Shown piece by piece: positions 1 to 5,585 of a stretch of DNA of 10,957 nt. Each line of letters starts with the position of its first letter. Position 1 is the first letter of the stretch. The notes beneath the pieces are model-generated. The model was not told the origin of the DNA and made no database searches. It saw only the letters and a list, made by a program, of their open reading frames with translations. The stretch lies in assembly GCA_964372165.1 (NCBI GenBank), contig CAYJPT010000075.1:1-10957 (forward strand), read 5' to 3'. Position numbers and translations under genes: made by a program. The stretch is from CAYJAD01 sp964372165 (GTDB lineage Bacteria > Desulfobacterota > Desulfovibrionia > Desulfovibrionales > Desulfovibrionaceae).

Positions 1-49
1 CAGCTTGTCTGCCTTCGGTGGCACAAACGTCTGAAAGGGGGTTTGTCAT
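1..49 (-). CDS. Possible 5' end of a gene running off the left edge (unidentified)
   Basis: On the minus strand an ATG at 49-47 opens a frame that stays open to the window edge and would encode MTNPLSDVCATEGRQA. An AAAAGG purine run (plus-strand 58-63) lies 8 nt upstream and could be its ribosome binding site. The segment is visibly more GC-rich than the DNA beside it, as coding sequence would be. I do not recognise the peptide. Two plus-strand frames are also open from the edge: one ends at TAG 63-65 (about 20 codons) and the other at TAA 148-150 (49 codons). The strand is therefore not settled, and with so few codons the call is weak. Confidence 0.22.
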   Translation of the reverse strand, partial: MTNPLSDVCATEGRQA

Positions 50-54
50 CAGTC

Positions 55-163
55 GTGCCTTTTAGTCCTGCACTGTATATTTTTTGTTTTGAAAACTTTT
101 TTACAATTATCACAAATGATACTGAAAAAGTAGTTGTGCAGGACTCTTAAATTAGAAAGGCAC
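55..163. repeat. Interrupted palindrome with 62-nt spacer
   Basis: AGTCCTGCAC (64-73) and GTGCAGGACT (136-145) are perfect 10-bp inverted repeats separated by 62 nt of AT-rich sequence. A second, outer pair, GTGCCTTT (55-62) and AAAGGCAC (156-163), nests around them; the right arm of this pair is the first part of the 90-bp dispersed repeat. The inner arms and their flanks closely match the hairpin after uvrA at 9414-9453, where the loop is only 8 nt. This may be a terminator or palindromic repeat opened by extra sequence, or a pair of protein-binding sites. Its function is not shown by the sequence. Confidence 0.6.
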
Positions 164-237
164 ACTGCCTTGATTCGCCCTGTGGAACGCAAAAAAAACA
201 AGGTTTTTTGCTCTCATTCAGCGTGCAAAGTAGGCAC
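148..237 (+). repeat. Dispersed three-hairpin repeat, left copy
   Basis: This ~90-bp sequence recurs at 10868-10956 in the same orientation. Over the core (155-237 against 10875-10956) I count six substitutions and one single-base indel. It contains three small inverted repeats in order: GGCA/TGCC (159-162 and 166-169), GCAAAAAA/TTTTTTGC (189-196 and 204-211) and GTGC/GCAC (223-226 and 234-237). The central stem is identical in both copies while its loop differs. No ORF of note lies inside. This fits a REP- or MITE-like non-coding repeat or a structured RNA element. I cannot name a known family. Confidence 0.8.
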
Positions 238-251
238 AATTGACTGCTTTG

Positions 252-305
252 TAAGGAAACGCACAATATGTTTTTTGACTTGTTGATTTAATCAGCGTTT
301 CCGTA
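252..305. repeat. Imperfect inverted repeat and TGTTGATT direct repeats in the cytochrome leader
   Basis: Positions 252-262 and 295-305 form an 11-bp inverted repeat with one mismatch (core GGAAACGC/GCGTTTCC) around a 32-nt loop. Within the loop, 284-294 (TGATTTAATCA) is itself a perfect palindrome about one central base. The octamer TGTTGATT occurs at 281-288, 315-322 and 326-333. The palindrome resembles an FNR-type site (TTGAT-N4-ATCAA) but has one base less in the spacer. These could be operator sites for the cytochrome gene; the regulator is unknown. Confidence 0.35.
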
Positions 306-361
306 AACGTGGCATGTTGATTGTGTGTTGATTTGCAAAGTAATAATATTGTTTTTAATTA

Positions 362-389
362 TTTACACTTGTAAGCTTAGGCATATTAT
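362..389 (+). promoter_or_regulatory. Candidate sigma-70-type promoter for the cytochrome c gene
   Basis: TTTACA (362-367) and TATTAT (384-389) are separated by 16 nt, giving a plausible -35/-10 pair about 60 nt before the cytochrome start. Transcription would begin near 396 and include the small leader ORF at 403-447. AT-rich DNA produces such matches by chance, so this is a moderate call. Confidence 0.4.
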
Positions 390-402
390 GCTAAAGGAGT
401 TA

Positions 403-447
403 ATGGTGTCACATGGGTATATTATAATTTTTAACCAGGAGGATTAG
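403..447 (+). CDS. Possible 14-codon leader peptide upstream of cytochrome c
   Basis: An AAAGGAG sequence (393-399) precedes ATG 403-405 by 3 nt and GTG 406-408 by 6 nt. The frame reads MVSHGYIIIFNQED and stops at TAG 445-447, two bases before the cytochrome ATG at 450. The ribosome binding site of the cytochrome gene (AGGAGG, 437-442) lies inside this ORF. That arrangement would allow translational coupling. No family is recognisable. The Shine-Dalgarno match could equally be a chance purine run in an untranslated leader. Confidence 0.3.
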   Translation: MVSHGYIIIFNQED

Positions 448-449
448 TG

Positions 450-758
450 ATGAAAGTTGGATTTAAGTCTTTTTTAGTATTTTGTGTACCAATTGCGTTT
501 GTGATTGCTTTAAGTATACATTCAAATGCAGCAGAAGCTAATGTTGAAAATGGTGCAACACTTTATAAAAAGTGTGCTGGATGTCATACTGCTAATCCAA
601 AATTTGCAGGTAAAGAAGTGAAATACTTACAGGATAAGATGGCATACTATAGAGATGGCAAATTTGAGAACCCCAAAGTTCTGAATATGCAAAAGTCTTT
701 TGGTGGTATGAGTGATCAAGATTTAATGGATCTTGCAACTTATTTAAATAAAATGTAG
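450..758 (+). CDS. Periplasmic monoheme class I cytochrome c (c553-like)
   Basis: A 102-residue precursor with a signal peptide (hydrophobic residues about 8-23; likely cleavage around SNAA, residues 25-28) and a mature domain of about 75 residues. The heme-attachment motif is CAGCH at 42-46, with His46 as proximal ligand. Met80, in LNMQKSF, is the probable distal ligand, and a C-terminal helix DLATYLNK packs on the heme. Size and pattern match Desulfovibrio-type cytochrome c553, a small electron carrier associated with formate oxidation in that group; this role is inferred from the family. I chose ATG 450 over GTG 447 because AGGAGG at 437-442 is then 7 nt away. The gene stands alone and converges on fumAB, sharing a hairpin terminator with it. 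Confidence 0.88.
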   Translation: MKVGFKSFLVFCVPIAFVIALSIHSNAAEANVENGATLYKKCAGCHTANPKFAGKEVKYLQDKMAYYRDGKFENPKVLNMQKSFGGMSDQDLMDLATYLNKM

Positions 759-780
759 GCATTCGCCTCTTAAAATCTAT

Positions 781-813
781 AGTAGCCACTGTAAAAAAAT
801 TTCAGTGGCTACT
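781..813. terminator. Hairpin terminator between cytochrome c and fumB
   Basis: AGTAGCCACTG (781-791) pairs perfectly with CAGTGGCTACT (803-813) across an A/T-rich loop, giving an 11-bp stem. It sits between the stop codons of two convergent genes, so it can serve both. The T-tracts are modest: TTTGCG on the plus side and a T-containing run on the minus side. Confidence 0.8.
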
Positions 814-828
814 TTGCGACTAAGTGAA

Positions 829-1389
829 CTAAATTTCTTTATAAGGTATTTGACCTTGATCGTAGTAATTATTACCTTGGCAGTCAATTACCACAATGGC
901 TGGAAAATCTGTAACTTCCATAGCAGCAATAGCTTCTGGCCCTAACTCTTCATAGGCAAGTACAGTGTATTTTTTAATACTTCTTGCAATTAAGGCACCG
1001 GCTCCACCAACGGCTGCCATGTAGGGTACACCGTGTTTTTTCATAGCCTCAACAACTTCCGCGCTACGATATCCTTTACCAATCATACCTTTTAAGCCTT
1101 GCTCCAGTAAGCGAGGAGTGTAGGCATCCATGCGCCCAGATGTAGTTGGCCCTGCAGAGCCTATTACTTGCCCTGGTTTTGCTGGTGATGGACCAACATA
1201 ATAGACTACAGCATTCTTTAAGTCGACAGGCAAAGGTTCACCTGCATCTAATGCTTCAATGAGCTTTTTATGTGCAGCGTCCCTAGCAGCTATAATTGTA
1301 CCAGAAATCAATACCCTATCGCCTGCTTTTAAGGAGCAAGCTGTTTTATGATCAAGGGGGGTAGTAATGCGCTTATGTTTATCTGACAT
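829..1389 (-). CDS. fumB: Fumarate hydratase class I, beta (C-terminal) subunit
   Basis: A 186-residue protein matching the C-terminal domain of iron-sulfur class I fumarases, which in many anaerobes is a separate subunit. With the alpha subunit it interconverts fumarate and malate in the cytoplasm. Conserved stretches are ARDAAHK (35-41), GPTTSGRMD (80-88), the glycine-rich GGAGAL (128-133) and YEELGPEA (146-153). The SD AGGAG, 6 nt before the ATG, overlaps the TAG stop of the upstream alpha gene. The intergenic gap is only 9 nt, so translation is probably coupled. L-tartrate dehydratase has the same architecture and is the main alternative, but the central metabolic role is likelier. The symbol means beta subunit and is not E. 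coli FumB. Confidence 0.88.
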   Translation of the reverse strand: MSDKHKRITTPLDHKTACSLKAGDRVLISGTIIAARDAAHKKLIEALDAGEPLPVDLKNAVVYYVGPSPAKPGQVIGSAGPTTSGRMDAYTPRLLEQGLKGMIGKGYRSAEVVEAMKKHGVPYMAAVGGAGALIARSIKKYTVLAYEELGPEAIAAMEVTDFPAIVVIDCQGNNYYDQGQIPYKEI

Positions 1390-1398
1390 GACAGGCTC

Positions 1399-2244
1399 CT
1401 AAAGTGTTACATGTGTATGGCGGGCTGCATTGCAATTGATATTGACAGCCACTGGCAAAGAAGCAATATGAGTTGGATACCATTCAATATGTACCTTAAG
1501 AGCTGTTTGCTTGCCACCCAGCCCTTGAGGACCGATACCAGTTTTATTAGCTAATTCCAATAGTTCGTCTTCAAGTTGTGCATAGCGTGGGTCAGGATTT
1601 TGCGTATTAATATTGCGTATAGCTGCACGTTTTGCACATAATGCTGCCATTTCCATGTTGCCACCAATACCAACACCAATAACAAAAGGTGGGCATGCAT
1701 TTGGGCCTGCAAGCTTTAGTGCCTCCAATACAACTTTACGTACTCCATCTGCGCCATCAGCAGGCACTAACATTTTTAATATACTTTTATTTTCTGATCC
1801 TGCACCTTTAGGCGCAAAGTTAATACGCAACTCTTTACCTGGTATAATGCGAGTGTGAATAATAGCTGGTGTATTATCTAATGTGTTTTGCCGTTCAAAA
1901 AGAGGTTCAGCAACGCAAGATTTACGCAAGAAGCCATCAGTATATCCACGACGCACACCTTCATGAATGGCTTGTTCAAAATCACCATTTATAATTCTAA
2001 CATCTTGACCAATATCTATAAAGACAACTGCTAAACCTGTATCTTGGCATATGGGAGTTCTTTCATTGCGTGCAAGGTCAGCATTAAGTATGAGTTGATT
2101 TAAAATGTTTTGGCCAACGGGAGAAGGCTCTTGGCTTTTTGCTTGCTTAAGGCTTTGATAAACATCATGTGGCAGTGCACAGCAAGCTCTTACGGCTAAA
2201 TCTGCTACAGCTTGAGTTATGGTTTGTGCTGCTATTTCACGCAT
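1399..2244 (-). CDS. fumA: Fumarate hydratase class I, alpha (N-terminal) subunit
   Basis: A 281-residue protein matching the N-terminal, [4Fe-4S]-binding domain of class I fumarases. Three cysteines in conserved settings are the expected cluster ligands: Cys66 in TPICQDTG, Cys184 in GPNACPPF and Cys271 in NINCNAARH. Other family signatures are KGAGSENKS (146-154) and VGIGGNMEMA (191-200). A good SD, AGGAG, lies 6 nt before the ATG. The gene is first in a two-gene unit with the beta subunit and is divergent from argF. In the family, the cluster acts as Lewis acid in hydration and is oxygen-sensitive, consistent with an anaerobe. TtdA-type tartrate dehydratase is the alternative. The symbol means alpha subunit, not E. 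coli FumA. Confidence 0.9.
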   Translation of the reverse strand: MREIAAQTITQAVADLAVRACCALPHDVYQSLKQAKSQEPSPVGQNILNQLILNADLARNERTPICQDTGLAVVFIDIGQDVRIINGDFEQAIHEGVRRGYTDGFLRKSCVAEPLFERQNTLDNTPAIIHTRIIPGKELRINFAPKGAGSENKSILKMLVPADGADGVRKVVLEALKLAGPNACPPFVIGVGIGGNMEMAALCAKRAAIRNINTQNPDPRYAQLEDELLELANKTGIGPQGLGGKQTALKVHIEWYPTHIASLPVAVNINCNAARHTHVTL

Positions 2245-2582
2245 TTAAATCTCCTAAATAAATATTTAAAGCCATAAATTGAAATTGGATATTCACTATA
2301 GGTGAAAAAAATAATTATTTCTATGAAAATATTTTTGAAACATTTATAAGCGTATTTGCTTAAAACAGAGCTTATTTAAAGTAAAAAAGCGCATTTATAA
2401 AAGTTTTTACAATATAAACGTCACTATTTTGAAATTAGGTATAATAAATTTCCTAAATTATATTATTTTTAAATTGTATTAGCTTAATTTTTTATGTTCA
2501 TGCCTTAGCTGGTACTTGCTATATTGGCGCAAAGAGCATATGTTTTTTGCTTGCAAAATTTTATGTAGTGGAGCACACACTT
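2245..2582. other. AT-rich divergent intergenic region between fumA and argF
   Basis: About 340 bp with no credible ORF, and long A and T runs. It must hold the promoters of fumAB (leftward) and argFB (rightward). Visible structure includes direct repeats CATTTATAA at 2341-2349 and 2392-2400, and a small inverted repeat TAAGC/GCTTA at 2347-2351 and 2358-2362. GAAATT/AATTTC arms lie around a TATAAT at 2440-2445. On the minus strand a TATAGT hexamer (plus 2296-2301) could be a -10 for fumAB, but I see no good -35. I found no convincing ArgR box. Confidence 0.5.
2517..2525 (+). promoter_or_regulatory. Candidate extended -10 promoter for argFB
   Basis: TG at 2517-2518, one base, then TATATT (2520-2525) forms an extended -10 element. 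Its -35 partner is weak (TTCATG at 2497-2502, 17-nt spacer), as is common for extended -10 promoters. Transcription would start about 50 nt before the argF ATG. Confidence 0.35.
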
Positions 2583-3593
2583 ATGAACTTAAAAAATCGC
2601 CATTTCTTAAAGTTACTTGATTTTAGTAGCGAAGAAATTTCATATTTCTTAAGCTTAGCCGCACACTTAAAAGCTACTAAAAAACAAAAAAAAGAAGAAA
2701 AATATTTGCAAGGTAAAAATATAGTTTTACTTTTTGAAAAAGACTCCACCAGAACGCGTTGCGCTTTTGAGGTAGCAGCTAGAGACCAAGGGGCTTTTAC
2801 TACTTATCTTGGACCTTCTGGCTCACAAATGGGTAAGAAAGAGTCTATGGCAGATACAGCAAGAGTGCTTTCACGTATGTATGATGGCATTGAGTATCGT
2901 GGTTTTGGTCAAGATATGGTTGAAACTTTAGCTCGTTACTCTACAGTGCCAGTTTGGAATGGGCTAACAAATGAATATCATCCAACTCAAGTGCTGGCAG
3001 ACTTATTAACTATGCAAGAGCATAGTGCAAAGCCTTTGCATGAAATGACTTTCGCCTACTTGGGTGATGCACGTTATAATATGGGTAATTCGCTTATGAT
3101 TGGTGCTGCAAAAATGGGTATGGATTTTCGCTCTATTGCGCCTAAAGGATCACAAACTGACGCTCATATAGCAACATTATGCAAGGCAATAGCTAGTGAA
3201 ACAGGCGGTAAAATTACTGTCACAGATAATGTAGAAGAGGGTGTGTTGGGTTGTGATTTTTTATATACAGATGTGTGGGTATCAATGGGTGAACCTGAAC
3301 ATGTTTGGGCAGAGCGCATTGAGCGTTTGCAAAACTATAAAGTTACATTAGATACATTTAGGTTAACGCAAAATGAAAATTGTAAATTCTTACATTGTTT
3401 GCCAGCATTTCATAATAGAGAAACAGCAATAGGTGAACAGCTTTTTCAAAAATATGGTATTGAAAGCATGGAGGTTGATGATGATGTTTTTGAATCATCG
3501 CTAAATGTTGCTTTTGATGAGGCTGAAAATAGAGTACACACTATTAAGGCCGTTATGGTAGCAACTCTTGCTGATCAAGCACCTGATATTTAA
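2583..3593 (+). CDS. argF: Ornithine carbamoyltransferase
   Basis: Transfers the carbamoyl group of carbamoyl phosphate to ornithine to give citrulline, in arginine synthesis. The 336-residue protein aligns along its whole length with E. coli ArgI/ArgF (334 residues). Carbamoyl-phosphate site STRTR is at 55-59 and HPTQ at 133-136. The ornithine site is DVWVSMG at 231-236, and HCLPAFH (271-277) carries the active-site Cys272. RMYDGIEYRG and ENRVHTIKAVM are near-identical to the enterobacterial type. I chose ATG 2583, with GGAG (2570-2573) 9 nt upstream. A TTG at 2547 would add 12 unsupported residues. It is followed by argB after 43 nt with no terminator, so the two are likely co-transcribed. 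A catabolic (arginine deiminase) role is less likely next to argB. Confidence 0.95.
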   Translation: MNLKNRHFLKLLDFSSEEISYFLSLAAHLKATKKQKKEEKYLQGKNIVLLFEKDSTRTRCAFEVAARDQGAFTTYLGPSGSQMGKKESMADTARVLSRMYDGIEYRGFGQDMVETLARYSTVPVWNGLTNEYHPTQVLADLLTMQEHSAKPLHEMTFAYLGDARYNMGNSLMIGAAKMGMDFRSIAPKGSQTDAHIATLCKAIASETGGKITVTDNVEEGVLGCDFLYTDVWVSMGEPEHVWAERIERLQNYKVTLDTFRLTQNENCKFLHCLPAFHNRETAIGEQLFQKYGIESMEVDDDVFESSLNVAFDEAENRVHTIKAVMVATLADQAPDI

Positions 3594-3636
3594 TTGAATG
3601 CCTTGCAAATGTATAAATATTAACGGAAATAATTTT

Positions 3637-4428
3637 ATGAACACTCAAAAAACTGTCATTATAAAATATGGTGGTCATGCTATGGATGACCCAAATTTGC
3701 GCGCGCCCTTTGCTAAGAGTTTAGTAGAGTTAAAGGAGCAAGGCATGCACTTTGCTTTGGTGCATGGTGGTGGTCCACAAATAAACAGCTTGCTTGAGCG
3801 GTTGAAGATTAAAAGCCGTTTTGAAAATGGTTTGCGTGTGACTTGTGCTGCTACCATGGAAGTTGTGGAATTAGTGCTTTGTGGGCAAGTCAATAAAGCT
3901 GTAGTGTCACTTTTACAACAGGCTGGTGCTTTAAGTGTCGGCATATCAGGGCAAGATGCAAGATTATTTGAAGCAGAAGTATTAAAGCCAGAACTAGGCT
4001 TAGTTGGTCAAGTAAGTGCTGTAAATGTAGGCATTGTAAAAACTTTGCTCGATGCTAATTATATACCGGTAATAGCACCTGTTGCAGCCAATGTAGACCC
4101 AAATGCTCAAGCTTTAAACATCAATGCTGATACAGCTGCTGGTGCATTGGCTGGTGCTTTGCAGGCTGAATATTTTGTCCTTGTTTCAGATGTGCCTGGT
4201 GTGCTTGATGTAGATGGCAAATTAATGCCTCATTTGCAGTCAAACGATATTGAAGCATTAAAGCAAAAAGGCGTTATTTCCGGAGGTATGATACCAAAGG
4301 TGGATGCATGTTTACATGCCCTTAAGGCTGGATGTAAAAAAGCTCTTATTTTAGATGGTCGTGCCAAGGCTAGTTTACAGCAATACCTTATATATAATGC
4401 ACCACTAGGTACAGTCATTGAGGCGTAA
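3637..4428 (+). CDS. argB: N-acetylglutamate kinase
   Basis: Phosphorylates N-acetyl-L-glutamate with ATP, the second step of arginine synthesis; amino acid kinase fold, cytoplasmic. The 263-residue protein shows the N-terminal IIKYGGHAM (Lys10), the glycine-rich VHGGGP (42-47), GLRVT (65-69), NINADTAA (161-168) and GGMIPK with Lys221. The body resembles the arginine-inhibited, hexameric class (compare IKFGGSAM and VHGGGPAI in Thermotoga). It lacks that class's N-terminal helix, however, and the C-terminal arginine-site pattern is altered (see findings). ATG 3637 is chosen because GGA at 3625-3627 precedes it at suitable spacing and homology begins there. ATG 3598 would add 13 residues of no family likeness. 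It is second in the unit with argF and is followed by a terminator. Confidence 0.92.
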   Translation: MNTQKTVIIKYGGHAMDDPNLRAPFAKSLVELKEQGMHFALVHGGGPQINSLLERLKIKSRFENGLRVTCAATMEVVELVLCGQVNKAVVSLLQQAGALSVGISGQDARLFEAEVLKPELGLVGQVSAVNVGIVKTLLDANYIPVIAPVAANVDPNAQALNINADTAAGALAGALQAEYFVLVSDVPGVLDVDGKLMPHLQSNDIEALKQKGVISGGMIPKVDACLHALKAGCKKALILDGRAKASLQQYLIYNAPLGTVIEA

Positions 4429-4466
4429 TTGTTTGAATCATATTTTAAAACATGATTTTAATATTT

Positions 4467-4515
4467 ACTTAGTGACTATTCAAATTGCCAAGTACTAGCA
4501 CTAAGTGTTTTTCTT
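4467..4515 (+). terminator. Rho-independent terminator of the argFB unit
   Basis: ACTTAGTG-A-CTA (4467-4478, one bulged A) pairs with TAGCACTAAGT (4496-4506) around a 17-nt loop, directly followed by GTTTTTCTT. It lies about 40 nt after the argB stop. It separates argFB from the next gene, which therefore needs its own promoter. Confidence 0.75.
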
Positions 4516-4549
4516 GGATAAACTAGCAAAATAATATCTATAACTGTAA

Positions 4550-5572
4550 ATGCGCTATTTTATAATTTTTTATATTTCCTTTTTGTGTTTATGCGCTTCA
4601 AGTATTGGTTTTGCCGCAACAAGTTTTGAACCTGCATTCAAAACGCTAGGCGTGTGGGATGACAAAACTAAAATACGCATAGATGTAAATATTTGGTATC
4701 CAACATATAGTCGCCCATCACCATCAAACTATGCACCATGGACATTAAATGTTGTACGTTATGGGCGTAGTGCAAAGGGGCGTTTTCCATTATTATTGCT
4801 TTCGCATGATACTGGTGCAACACGTTTTTCTTATCATGAAACAGCTGCAGAACTTGCAAAAAGTGGTTTTGTGGTAGTTGCTCCAGATCATAAAAATGAC
4901 AATTTAAATCATATATCGTACCCTTTTACAATTAAACAACTTACTGAACGCGCTGCAGAATTACATTCTGCCTTAGACATAGCATTAAACCATGAAGCTA
5001 TACGAGATAGTGTGGATCCCAATCGTGTAGGCATTGTAGGTTTTGGCATGGGAGCAAGTGCCGCATTGCTACTTGGTAATGCTGTACCAACGCCAACAGG
5101 TTGGTTAAATTATTGTGCTGAAACACGTGGAGCTTCTCTTTATTGTAATGCTTGGGTGCGGGAGCGAATTCAGCAAATGGCAAATGCTTTGCCGCTACAA
5201 AATCACTTTGCCTCGGCGCATATAAAATCCGTTGCTGCTGTAGCGCCAAGCCTTTCTATGTTTTTTACACAGGATGCGTTAAGTAATTTTTCTGCCGAAC
5301 TGTTGCTGGTTGAGGCAGGAGCAGACAGTGTGAACTTAAAGCCTTGGAATACTGAGGCCATGCGTTCAAAATTTTCTAATACAACACAATTTGTACGTAT
5401 TGATGGGGCTGATACCACAGATTTTATGGCTGCTTGTCCGCCTGAATTGCGACAAGGTGTACCCGAACTTTGCGGAAAGGCCACTGCGTCATTGCGGCGT
5501 GAGATACATCAAACCCTTAATGCAGAGTTAATAAAGTTTTTTTTGAATACATTAGGGCATGTGCGACAATAA
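4550..5572 (+). CDS. Secreted alpha/beta-hydrolase-fold protein with degenerate catalytic residues
   Basis: A 340-residue precursor with a signal peptide (hydrophobic 3-20, probable cleavage after SIGFA, residue 22), so it is exported. The fold resembles the predicted dienelactone hydrolase/acetylhydrolase group. It has an oxyanion-loop-like LLSHDTGATRFSY (83-95), strand VVVAPDH (108-114), nucleophile elbow VGIVGFGMGAS (160-170), an acid-strand LLLVEAGADS (251-260) and a C-terminal block with Cys296 and Cys308. The elbow reads G-F-G-M-G: Gly166 (GGC, 5045-5047) stands where the Ser of GxSxG is expected. GADTTDF (286-292) lacks the usual His. It is probably non-catalytic or mechanistically different; substrate unknown. 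Cys189, Cys199, Cys296 and Cys308 could form disulfides. No SD precedes the ATG. aroE follows after 13 nt. Confidence 0.75.
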   Translation: MRYFIIFYISFLCLCASSIGFAATSFEPAFKTLGVWDDKTKIRIDVNIWYPTYSRPSPSNYAPWTLNVVRYGRSAKGRFPLLLLSHDTGATRFSYHETAAELAKSGFVVVAPDHKNDNLNHISYPFTIKQLTERAAELHSALDIALNHEAIRDSVDPNRVGIVGFGMGASAALLLGNAVPTPTGWLNYCAETRGASLYCNAWVRERIQQMANALPLQNHFASAHIKSVAAVAPSLSMFFTQDALSNFSAELLLVEAGADSVNLKPWNTEAMRSKFSNTTQFVRIDGADTTDFMAACPPELRQGVPELCGKATASLRREIHQTLNAELIKFFLNTLGHVRQ

Positions 5573-5585
5573 TTTGAGGTTTAAA

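Noticed and set aside
423..428. TATAAT hexamer just before the cytochrome gene
   Set aside because: A start from it would fall at the AGGAGG site itself and no -35 is visible; likely chance in AT-rich DNA.
592..789. Minus-strand ORF opposite the cytochrome c gene
   Set aside because: It lies antisense to a well-supported gene with a CXXCH motif and runs into the terminator hairpin; no recognisable protein.
2279..2297. Possible ARG box (TGAAA...ATTCA) near the fumA start
   Set aside because: The half-site spacing is 6 instead of 4 and one half is imperfect; it is also far from argF and next to fumA.
4998..5484. Two minus-strand ORFs inside the hydrolase gene
   Set aside because: They overlap each other and the plus-strand gene, which has a signal peptide and a full fold; treated as shadows.
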